Part shown: in pieces, positions 56,109-64,000 of the stretch | Position numbering within the stretch: the first letter of the stretch is position 1 | Layout of the letters: the number at the start of each line of letters is the position of its first letter | Source: Aculops lycopersici | Taxonomy: Eukaryota > Arthropoda > Arachnida > Trombidiformes > Eriophyidae | Assembly (NCBI GenBank): GCA_015350385.1 | Contig: WNKI01000001.1 | Location: 10,161,118 to 10,225,117, forward strand | Reading direction: 5' to 3' | DNA length: 64,000 bases | Program-made: the position numbers and the translations under genes | Notes under the pieces: model-generated | The model's database searches: none | What the model was told of the DNA's origin: nothing | The model's input: the letters and a program-made list of their open reading frames with translations, nothing else

Positions 56109-57800
56109 AGCTCTCGTTGGTAATTGAAGTCAGTGTCGACATACGGTAGTATCAGGTTATGTGTATACATGGGAGTTGTTACAAGCTCAAGCTGGAGAGT
56201 CCAACAAATATATTCTTCGATCCTGACTTTTTGCATAGGCCTTAGAGGCACCTTGGGCGGAAAATTCCAATGAAGACTTTCTTGGAATCTCGATGCCACA
56301 TATGATGCAAAAAATTAAGACCTAGTCTTTCAACAATCACAACACCCTAAACCGTATTCAAAAAGAATGTCTGGATCAGAAGTTATTGTCCTCGAGAAGA
56401 TAACAGGGCCTCAGAAGGGTCTTGAGCATCTTTTTCGAACCACGCACGATGAGTGCTCAGTAGAAGGTTTACCATGACGAATATGTAACCACTTATGAGT
56501 CTTCCAATTTTGGTATCTACTGCGCGTGTGGTAGCCGCGATGGACCGCCTATTACCTAGTGACCTGAATCGAAATGGAGCTGGTTCGAAGATGCTAAAGT
56601 TTTGCAATTTGCGCTGAATTGATTCGCTCAAATGAGCTGGACATGCCGGAAAAAACCGCTTTTAGAAGTCATCTCTAGTTCCGAAATTATGATAGCTAGC
56701 AGGAAAATAAACATTGCAATCGACTTGGAAGTTGCATTCTGAGCATCCGGTTGCCTTAAATGTCTGCAATCGTGTATAGTTTCTGCAATTTAGATGTCAC
56801 CTAAAAACAGTTTTCTTCGCTATGTTCCCTGCAACTTGTAGATTCATTTATGTGTGCATTCTACATTGATGGCATCCCTATACAAGTTTCATCGAGGCTC
56901 TTGGAGCTAGGTGGTGGAGGGATCCCGACGCCTCATAGACGCGCTGCAGATACCAAAATTGGCACACTTATGCACAAATGTAGGACAGAAGTAGCAAACC
57001 CTCGACCGAGCCAAGGGGTTGTATGATTCCGGAAATATGGTCACGACCCTTCCGAAGCCTCATTATCACTTGGAGAGCTTTAATTCCTTGATGATATTAG
57101 ATTAACATGAAATTTCTTTTGCATTGTTCTCACACAGCTCACACCATATCAACAAATATTCAAAGTGGAGTGAAATTTCACAAATAAAGGCACAACGCTC
57201 TCTTAGGTCTGCGGATAAGCATCCCGATACTTCCGGTCACCGAGGCCCGACGAACTGAGGATAGGGTGCAGTAATCTTGTCATGGCGACGTGTATCAGAG
57301 TCCTTCCAGAAATTTTCATGCAATGAATGTATGATCTTCCAAATCTATTAGATCACTTTCGCGTCATTTATCCTATGAATGATCGTAATTTTCGTATCTC
57401 TGCGAATTCCAATGAGAAATCTGTGCACCATGTTATTCAAGTTTGGATAAGATTGATTTTTGAAACAGAGTTCTACAGTATGTACATTGAGAGCCCTTTA
57501 CTACCCTAGACATCCTGGCGCAGACTGTGCATTTATCGAGGAATGTCATTAGATACCCTCAATTGGTAGCCATAACTAAAAGAGTGGCCGTCGAAATCAT
57601 CATTTGGAACATATTGAGGTAAGTTATTCTAAACTCTGACGCCTTCAGACACAATCCTCGATCCATGTCTTGCTGACTAACTTGATGCTCCCACAAAGTG
57701 GCCAAATGCTCGATGTGATTTCCTTTGGCCGCTGACATTCGAGCCACAAGTTGCCATATCAGACTGTGCAACCTCTTAGATTTTGCATGAAAGTTGGCGC
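56109..57800 (+). repeat. 1.7 kb duplicated unit, copy B
   Basis: Direct-orientation copy of 26061-27740. It carries the last about 80 codons of receptor member 1 as an isolated fragment at its right end and stops within the codons preceding NFHAK, where the sequence turns unrelated. The left end stops at AGCTCTCGTT. Few substitutions separate the copies, so the duplication is recent compared with the divergence of the receptors. Confidence 0.9.
57559..57800 (-). pseudogene. 3' fragment of receptor member 1
   Basis: About 80 codons, from NFHAKSKRLHSLIW to the stop, nearly identical to the C-terminus of the gene at 27498-29381. There are no helices upstream and the adjoining sequence is unrelated, so it cannot encode a receptor. 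Its frame is still open, which fits a recent copy. Confidence 0.85.
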
Positions 57801-58641
57801 ATATTGAGGCTTGGAAGTTGGAAAGTACTGAAGAGAAAACACTGAATCCAACTTATCCAGGTTGCTATTGTTCCAGCACCAAGTTAGGCGAGGTTGGCTC
57901 CCGTAATCATGATTCAAGCGATGGAAGCTTAAATTATCGATTAGTCTCCAGTAAATAAACGAGCTTACTCTAATCAATACTAACGCCTCAAAATCATCTA
58001 GCAACTAGAGTCATCGTGTAAGCTACTTCCGGGGGACATGAACATGGCTGATATTGAGTTGTTTAAACCACCGATAGTTTCAATTTGAGGCCATCGAGCA
58101 AGATAGAAACAATCTACTGCGTGCCTAACATCTCGGTCAACTAATCCAATATAACTCAATTCTATGAGTAGCTGTAATTGTCATGGTGAAAGCTGCATTG
58201 GAGTCAAACGACAAGGTTTCTGAGAGTTAGCATGGGACCCAATCGAGGATTGCACTTGAATTGTTAATCAATCACTCATGAGATAAGATTCCAGGAACAT
58301 TGGTGGTGAAACGAGTCACGTGCTCTAAAAAGTTTGGGTCGTCAACCTATTGGCGACCATCGATGAGTTACTGCAACCTCGACAACGAACGAACGATAGG
58401 CACGAAGATTGTTCGCCTGTGTAAAGAGGGATAAATCACTTTTGTTGTTGAGTTTTCAAGTTTGCGAGTCGTGTTTACCAGTCCGGCTTGATGGTCCATG
58501 TCGAACCGGAAGGGTGATCTCTACTTGAAACATTAAACCAAGTATATAATGTCTTTTCTTGCTTATAATAATGTTGCGCAACTTCAAGCTGATATCTATT
58601 ATCTCTACCATTCATCGAGGAACGGGAAATAAAGCATAACC
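57801..58641. other. Region between copy B and receptor member 3
   Basis: 840 bases without a gene. It contains the upstream region of receptor member 3. Confidence 0.5.
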
Positions 58642-60658
58642 ATGTTCTCTATCACCTGGACTTATTATATGATAAGATATTTACACTCGACTGTAAGAAT
58701 ACCGCATATTGAATTGGAGGAATTCGAGGAGAAACGAAAAAAAACTTGATTTCGCCGGATGAATTGGATATTTTGGCTCGCCTATCGCATAATGGCTACA
58801 GACTCCACCTGCTTATTGCAATCTATACAGTCTATTCCCTGAAGAATATCTACTTTGTCTACTCCTGGTTCCATATACACGATCGATGGGAACCAGCGAA
58901 CGACGTTCAAAAGTTCGAGGATCACCTTAGACTCTGCTGTATCCATACAAACTGTTCCATCCCTCTGGCCGGAAGTAGGGATGTCGCAGATGGATTGAGT
59001 ATGTTGCCTTTAATAGAGAACTGTTACCCGAAGCTGGCGTCATTTTATCCGCCCAACAAGAGCATTGGAAACTATGGTGCATTCATGTTCCCTATTGCCG
59101 CCTTCTCCACCATCCTCGTCGGTATCATAATTCCACTCTACTGCATCTACCATCCGACCAAGTTTGAGTTTATTCTCTTTGCTGTCGCACCAAACGATGT
59201 CATTCAGACCACCTTGGCTCGGCTCAAGAATCACCAAGAGGCATTTGCTTACTCAATACAAAATTTCTGCCGCATAACCTTGGAGAAAAAGTGGCGCCGT
59301 GGATTGGAGACCAACCATCCGTTACTTGTAATTCAGCCACCTGTCCAGGATCAAGATCGAGCCGTGGAGCAATTGAACTATCAACTTGATTGTCTGCCAA
59401 GCGTGCGGTCTTATTGGTGGCGCGAGTCGCTTGCTAAGTTTTTTACATTTGGAACATTGGTAAGCCTCGGAATAACACTGTTCCTCTGTGCTGTTATCAT
59501 GACTTCCATCGAGTTGGGCATCAGAGAGAAAGAGGCCTACTTGCTGAGCTGCTCCAAGGAAGTGAGAGAAGCCAATTGTTCCATTTGGGCTGATGGTATT
59601 GCTGAAACGGATCGAGTATCACCAGGCTTAGATATACTAGGCGTCAATAATTGGAGTCTATACTCTTTATTTGAAAGCCTTTCACTTGTTCTCTCGTTGG
59701 CTTGCACAATTTTATGGCTAATCTCGTATTTGTATATTATTATTCTAGAAGTGAATTACTGGCTAGCCGAAATCAAGTTCCAAGTTCTCATTGCAACGGA
59801 GATTATAGAACTGAATGGGCATCCAAACAATTCGGGCTCTAGCGATGCGCAATCTTTCTTTGATATGTCCATCGTGCGCAAAGAATTCATAGCTAACACC
59901 AATCTAATATCAACAGCCTTTCTGATCAACAATCACATAGCTGGATCAGATTTGACACCCAAAATCAAGAGGCAGCAGTTTGTTCTGAGTCTTATGAAAG
60001 CGAAGAAGTGCGATCGAAACTCCATCGTTGAGTATCTCTCAAAAACTTACATCAACCTAAGCCTGTTGAACGACTACCCCAGGCACCTGAAAGCTGTGGC
60101 TCCTATCCTTCTGATTACAGTCTATGGAATCAACTATGGCATTTTGCTGATGTCTTTGTGGTTCTCAAAAGGTGTTCGCGACTTTGTCCTGGTCCCGCAA
60201 ATCACCTGCTTGATTGCCTGGCTATTTACAAATGTCCCCCTGCTGCTGGTGTCCAGTTTTCATGCAAGGGTAAGTTTTCGACCCAATCTGCGCAGATGAG
60301 ATGCTTTGAGAATTCGATCTAACTTCACATAAACTCTTTCTGCAGACGAGACGATTGATCCATGTTATGTGGACTCTGCTAGTTAGACTGGAGAGCAAAG
60401 ATGCAGACTATAGGATAGCTCATTTACGCCTTGTTTGGTTCAGGTTGCTGAGATCAATTGATTACAACAAAGGCATCCAGTGGAGAGCTTATGGAATAAG
60501 CATAAACTATGTCAATATAATACAGGTAAGTGTAAATTGATGCAAGTAATTTATTCGTAGTGGAAAAGATTGGATAGTAACAAACATTTTCTCCATTCGA
60601 TAAACAGATAATGATTGGATCTGCCACTGTCATGGTCATCGCGTACAAGAATCCATAA
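58642..60658 (+). CDS. Multi-pass receptor, gustatory-receptor-like family (member 3), three exons, frameshift at an A8 run
   Basis: Exon 1 is 58642-60269, intron 60270-60345 (76 bases), exon 2 60346-60525, intron 60526-60607 (82 bases), exon 3 60608-60658. Both introns are phase 0 with GTAAGT or GTAAGTG donors and CAG acceptors. The joined product would be about 619 residues, matching members 1 (627) and 2 (631). Landmarks are shared: CCIHTNCSIPL to CYP, RSYWWRESLAK, ANCSIWADG, LEVNYWLAEIKFQVLIATEI, SFHAR, INYVNIIQ and a short last helix (IMIGSATVMVIAY). The N-terminal 34 codons from ATG 58642 align in character with the other two (RIPHIELEE), but they are in another frame. The shift falls in the eight A at 58737-58744, where one more A would restore the frame. 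Sequencing error, a real mutation or -1 frameshifting are all possible. Confidence 0.55.
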
Positions 60659-61100
60659 ATCTTGTATCCTTTAGCCATCTCACGATAGACCAACAAGGGA
60701 GCTTTATGAGCCAAGATTCCAAGTAGAACAATCAATTACAACAGGTGTCGATTTTCCTGTCCTGGTACATCTAAATTGTGCAGAATTTTTGGTGTTGGCT
60801 GTAGCACAGAGTACATACTAACCTCAAGATAACTCTTTCAGTTCAATCAACGAAATAAGATTCGCGCTACATCTAGACGTTCGCTCGCTTGATGCGATCA
60901 AAATAAACGCACATGTTTATTTTCTAGTGTCAGGTCTCTTATTTATTCTGATTCTGATCACTTTGGAACCGAGACAATAAAATTTATCCAATTATCCCTA
61001 TTCTTTAATCTTTCAAGTCTTAAAAATATTGACTCTTCATTCATGTACGGAACTCCAAGCGGGTCAAACACTTTTGCCAAAACATCTTGTCCTCGTTAGG
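60659..61100. other. Region between receptor 3 and IMMP2L
   Basis: 442 bases without a gene. The 3' end of the receptor transcript and the 5' flank of IMMP2L lie here. Confidence 0.5.
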
Positions 61101-61712
61101 ATGGTTGCTCGCGAGATCGTGCGACTGGCAAAAGTGGGCGCCATCTCGGCCGGCATCACCCTGTTCGTCGTCAACGAAGTGGGTATTGTGGCCAGAATTG
61201 AGGGAAATTCTATGCAGCCGACATTCAATCCAAGTTGTGGCCAGAGGAATGAATCGTTCAAGCGACTCATGGAAAAGGAGTTTCCCAGAGAAGTTCTGGC
61301 TAAGGAGCTCAAGACTCGGATATCGCAAGACCGAGTTTTTCTAAACAAATGGGCCGCCCACGATAAGAGCCAACTAAGAATTGGTGATGTGGTCATACTG
61401 ACCTCACCCAAAGAACCGTCTAAAACACTCATAAAACGCATAGCTGCCATGCCCGGTGATGTCATACACATTTTTGGAACCGGTGAGACTTGCGTCATCA
61501 AGGAGGGTCACTGTTGGGTCGAGGGTGACAATCAGCAATCAAGTTATGATTCGAACAATTTCGGCCAAGTTCCTCTCGGCCTCATACAGGGCCGAGTTTG
61601 TTATATTGTTTGGCCTCTGAGTAGAATCAGAAGAATCGTCTGTGATCCAACAATCTCATTGAGCTCAACCAAGACAATGCTTGTAAACCATTCACCGAGT
61701 CCAATACACTAG
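61101..61712 (+). CDS. IMMP2L: Mitochondrial inner membrane protease subunit 2
   Basis: A 203-residue serine protease of the S26 signal-peptidase family, which trims sorting signals on the intermembrane-space side of the mitochondrial inner membrane. One N-terminal helix (residues about 12-28) is followed by VARIEGNSMQPTFNP with catalytic Ser37, then IGDVVILTSPKEP, then TLIKRIAAMPGD with catalytic Lys112, then GHCWVEGDNQQSSYDSNNFG and GLIQGRVCYIVWP, all typical. I use the ATG at 61101; the frame is open further up but that part is not conserved. Between the serine region and DRVFLNKW is an extra segment of about 27 residues (RNESF...TRIS) that human IMMP2L lacks. Confidence 0.9.
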   Translation: MVAREIVRLAKVGAISAGITLFVVNEVGIVARIEGNSMQPTFNPSCGQRNESFKRLMEKEFPREVLAKELKTRISQDRVFLNKWAAHDKSQLRIGDVVILTSPKEPSKTLIKRIAAMPGDVIHIFGTGETCVIKEGHCWVEGDNQQSSYDSNNFGQVPLGLIQGRVCYIVWPLSRIRRIVCDPTISLSSTKTMLVNHSPSPIH

Positions 61713-62369
61713 AAGTAGGCTGAGCTGAACTGGAAATCAATCCACCATTCATCATCATCGAAGTTATCCCCTATCAATAGGCACTAGATTAATATGCTAG
61801 TTTTGTACACATTTGTCTGTAATCGCCTCAGAGATTTGCCCTGATTCCCGTTATTTATTTTCGCGTTCGCACTTCTATAAACTTTGTAATGAGCTATTTC
61901 TTAATCGAATTTACGAGTTTGGAAATATCTTCGGCCTCAACCTTAGAACTGTCTGCAACATGACATCACAATCTACCCAAGTCTAGAAAATCTCTCATAT
62001 GTTCAAATACCATCGAGATACATCGCCAGATTAAGCACGCTTTAGTAATTCAACAAACCTCGTGCACGTGGTGCACACAACAACACACCGTATCAGCAAG
62101 GTTACTATGATTCATAGTCTATGAATGAATCTAACCCGGGTAAAATCAAATCTATCCGCTAACTTTGAATTTCCACATGCTTCTATCAAATTCCGTGGAT
62201 CTATATTTATGTATAAGAGGAAGATCTTAAAAACTCGTTAAATTCTGGTCAGGATTCCACACTAATAGTTCAGACAAGGTTTTCGCGATAAGTTGCGAAG
62301 AACAGTTCACCGACTTCATGTCAGATCTCGTCCGTGGAGGTGAAACTCAAAGTTAGCTATTAGTCAGTC
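61713..62369. other. Region between IMMP2L and the SENP gene
   Basis: 650 bases of AT-rich sequence with no gene that I can support. Confidence 0.5.
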
Positions 62370-63317
62370 ATGGAGAACCGTAGGCTCAGATCGAAGGATG
62401 TTCAAGTATTGAGGAAATCAGGCAGAAGTAAGATCAATCATGTTCTATTCGAGTATCCACCGCCCACAACCAAACAGGATAGCAGCACGAATATTATCAC
62501 TTTCACCATGCACGATAAAAAATTACTCCAATCGCCAAATTTTCTCAATGATACAATAATCTCATTATTCATGCAGTTACATCTAGACAATGAAGTTCCA
62601 TATAGAATCAAGAAACGAATTCATGTATTCAGTACTTTCTTCTATTCCAAGATAAAATCAATACGAGAAAATGACATGGTAGCAAGAAGATCAACTAGTG
62701 CATCGCGTTGGATCAAGGATGTGAGCATATTCGAGAAAGACTTTTTGATATTACCTATTTGTGAGAGAGATCACTGGATCTTAGTGATTGTATGTTACCC
62801 CGCAAACTATCCGTCCAGAGAAAGTCACATACTGCCTGACAAGAAGCTTTATGAACCAGCAGTGATAATCCTAAACTCTTTCACTAAATGTGCACCCGGT
62901 ATCAAGAAGACACTTAGTTTGTTTCTGCAACTCAGATGGCTTACCGAAAAACACATTCCTAGACAATTCCCTATAAACAACTCCAAGAAGTCCGGCATAA
63001 GACTTCTTTTTCCACAACTACCTCAGCAGAAAAACAATTACAATTGTGGTATTTACATGCTGAATTTCTTTTACTGCTTCCTCAAGAATCCACGATCCTC
63101 GTACTTGAGGATATTCCGAAACCAGTCTTTAATCGACTGGTTTTCCGAGAACTCAATCGATATTAGCCGTGGGAGACTCATCATGACTGATATAGTCAAG
63201 AAACATATACAGTCATGGACCGAGACAAAAGCCAGCAGGGAATCTGTTACATGTAATGAAATTACGGAGGAACAAATTGATAGTGACGAGCAAGACTCGA
63301 TTATAGTACTCGACTAA
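62370..63317 (+). CDS. SENP6/7-like SUMO protease
   Basis: A 315-residue protein that is almost entirely the Ulp1-type C48 peptidase domain; these enzymes remove or trim SUMO chains. The domain begins with FTMHDKKLLQSPNFLNDTII. RIHVFSTFFYSKI is typical of the SENP6/7 branch. Catalytic His is in ERDHWILVIVCYP (His135). The oxyanion Gln is in LPQQ (219-220). The nucleophile is in NNYNCGIYM (Cys226). The position of the catalytic aspartate reads VIILNSF, with Asn169 from an AAC codon where relatives have Asp (LDSL). The N-terminal regulatory region of SENP6/7 is missing, unless an upstream exon exists. It converges with the synthetase gene at 52 bases. Confidence 0.82.
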   Translation: MENRRLRSKDVQVLRKSGRSKINHVLFEYPPPTTKQDSSTNIITFTMHDKKLLQSPNFLNDTIISLFMQLHLDNEVPYRIKKRIHVFSTFFYSKIKSIRENDMVARRSTSASRWIKDVSIFEKDFLILPICERDHWILVIVCYPANYPSRESHILPDKKLYEPAVIILNSFTKCAPGIKKTLSLFLQLRWLTEKHIPRQFPINNSKKSGIRLLFPQLPQQKNNYNCGIYMLNFFYCFLKNPRSSYLRIFRNQSLIDWFSENSIDISRGRLIMTDIVKKHIQSWTETKASRESVTCNEITEEQIDSDEQDSIIVLD

Positions 63318-63369
63318 CAGAGGCACTACCCCCAATCTAATGGAAAACAGGAAGCTTATTTATATGTCA

Positions 63370-64000
63370 TTAAACAACCTCACCTCCGACATAATCGGCC
63401 ACAAAATATGGCTCCCATTCCTTGATTGTTGGAAATTGTGTCTCGCTCAGCTTACAAAGCTTGCTGATATCACATGACTCGTCAAGACTGTGCATTTGCA
63501 GGTACAACTTCTGATATAGGAACTCCGTGAGATGAGGCATAAATGGATGCGACAGCTTTGTGGCAGTGACTATTAATTTGATCAACAGTTCTAATTTTTC
63601 TATTCTAGACCCGGTGTTTTCTTGATTAACCAGTATGGGCCTAGCGTGCGTCAAATAGTCTGTACTCAGGTGTATAGTCCACAAGTGCTCAAGTTCATTA
63701 ACGGGTACATGAAAGTCGAATCCTCGTTCGAATGAATCATTAGTCGACTTGACACATCTTGCCATCTCTCCAAGGATTTTCAAGTCTCCGTCTGTCAGGT
63801 TTGTTGTGGTTATATCAAGGAGATCCTTCTCGAATCTAATCTTGTGATCTTTTACTTGTTGCAACAAGTTGAGCACATATCGGTAAACGTTCCAAATTTT
63901 GTTGGTCAACCGTCTTATCTTTTCTATCTGTTGGATTTGGATTCTCACAACCTCCTCCTGGAAATCATGACTCAACAGGTATGCTCTAAGACCGTCCGCC
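63370..64000 (-). CDS. VARS2: Class I aminoacyl-tRNA synthetase C-terminal part, valyl-type (partial)
   Basis: The last about 210 residues of a gene that continues past the right window edge. The open frame begins with ADGLRAYLLSHDFQEE at the edge, which matches the catalytic-core exit of class I synthetases. The anticodon-binding helical domain follows: KIRRLTNKIWNVYRYVLNLL, then FDFHVPVNELEHLW, then TATKLSHPFMPHLTEFLYQK, the family hallmark. The chain ends at EWEPYFVADYVGGEVV without the long C-terminal coiled coil seen in many bacterial valyl enzymes. I favour valyl, possibly mitochondrial; isoleucyl or leucyl are not excluded because the active site lies outside the window. The - strand 3' end faces SENP. 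Confidence 0.6.
   Translation of the reverse strand, partial: ADGLRAYLLSHDFQEEVVRIQIQQIEKIRRLTNKIWNVYRYVLNLLQQVKDHKIRFEKDLLDITTTNLTDGDLKILGEMARCVKSTNDSFERGFDFHVPVNELEHLWTIHLSTDYLTHARPILVNQENTGSRIEKLELLIKLIVTATKLSHPFMPHLTEFLYQKLYLQMHSLDESCDISKLCKLSETQFPTIKEWEPYFVADYVGGEVV

Noticed and set aside
33958..63317. A functional cluster of transcription or repair genes
   Set aside because: MED16, TADA1, TBP, JADE and UBTF, like RAD50, GINS2 and the RMI1-like gene, lie near one another. Their alternating strands and unrelated complexes make chance neighbourhood in a compact genome the simpler reading.

Overview
The window is nuclear DNA from an animal, most likely an arthropod. It carries metazoan genes with animal-specific architecture: a kinesin-1 heavy chain with the IAK tail motif, a ZASP/Enigma-type muscle LIM protein, an ASPP-family protein, UBTF, JADE, MED16 and TADA1. 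It also carries a small family of about 620-residue, seven-helix-like membrane receptors that resemble the expanded gustatory-receptor-like families of mites. Most genes are single long exons, and the introns I can place are short (76 to 109 bases, phase 0 or 1). This compact, intron-poor style together with the receptors makes an acariform mite my best guess. That is inference; no sequence here fixes the species.

Layout. Bases 1-12,780 are a GC-rich stretch full of microsatellites, with one 601-base assembly gap and no gene I can support. From 12,781 to 18,641 lie a two-exon small membrane protein (-), MED16 (+) and an SLC44A1-type choline transporter (-). Bases 18,642-26,060 are again non-coding, with one perfect hairpin. 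A 1.7 kb unit at 26,061-27,740 contains the 3' end of a receptor gene and is repeated in direct orientation at 56,109-57,800. Two single-exon receptors lie in tandem (-) at 27.5-32.2 kb.

From 33.9 to 55.1 kb the window is gene-dense: RAD50 (+), an NDUFB4-like gene (+), TADA1 (-), TBP (+), a truncated JADE (-), kinesin heavy chain (+), an RMI1-like OB-fold protein (+), RPL29 (-), GINS2 (+), ASPP (-), UBTF (+) and a ZASP-type LIM protein (+). Most neighbours alternate strand. Convergent pairs lie 49 to 152 bases apart, and the divergent pairs TADA1/TBP and RPL29/GINS2 share intergenic regions of about 420 bases. After the second copy of the repeat come a third receptor with introns (+), IMMP2L (+), a SENP6/7-like SUMO protease (+) and the 3' end of a class I aminoacyl-tRNA synthetase (-), which is cut by the window edge.

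How the genes relate. The dense block is a housekeeping neighbourhood: transcription (MED16, TADA1, TBP, JADE, UBTF), genome maintenance (RAD50, RMI1-like, GINS2), translation and mitochondria. It is not a dedicated pathway. The most unusual gene is RAD50: all the ATPase motifs are present, but the protein is only 764 residues, the coiled coil is less than half the usual length, and there is no CXXC zinc hook. The rest of the unusual material concerns the receptor family (intron loss, a homopolymer frameshift, a duplicated gene tail) and several shortened or altered proteins (JADE, UBTF, SENP, RMI1-like).
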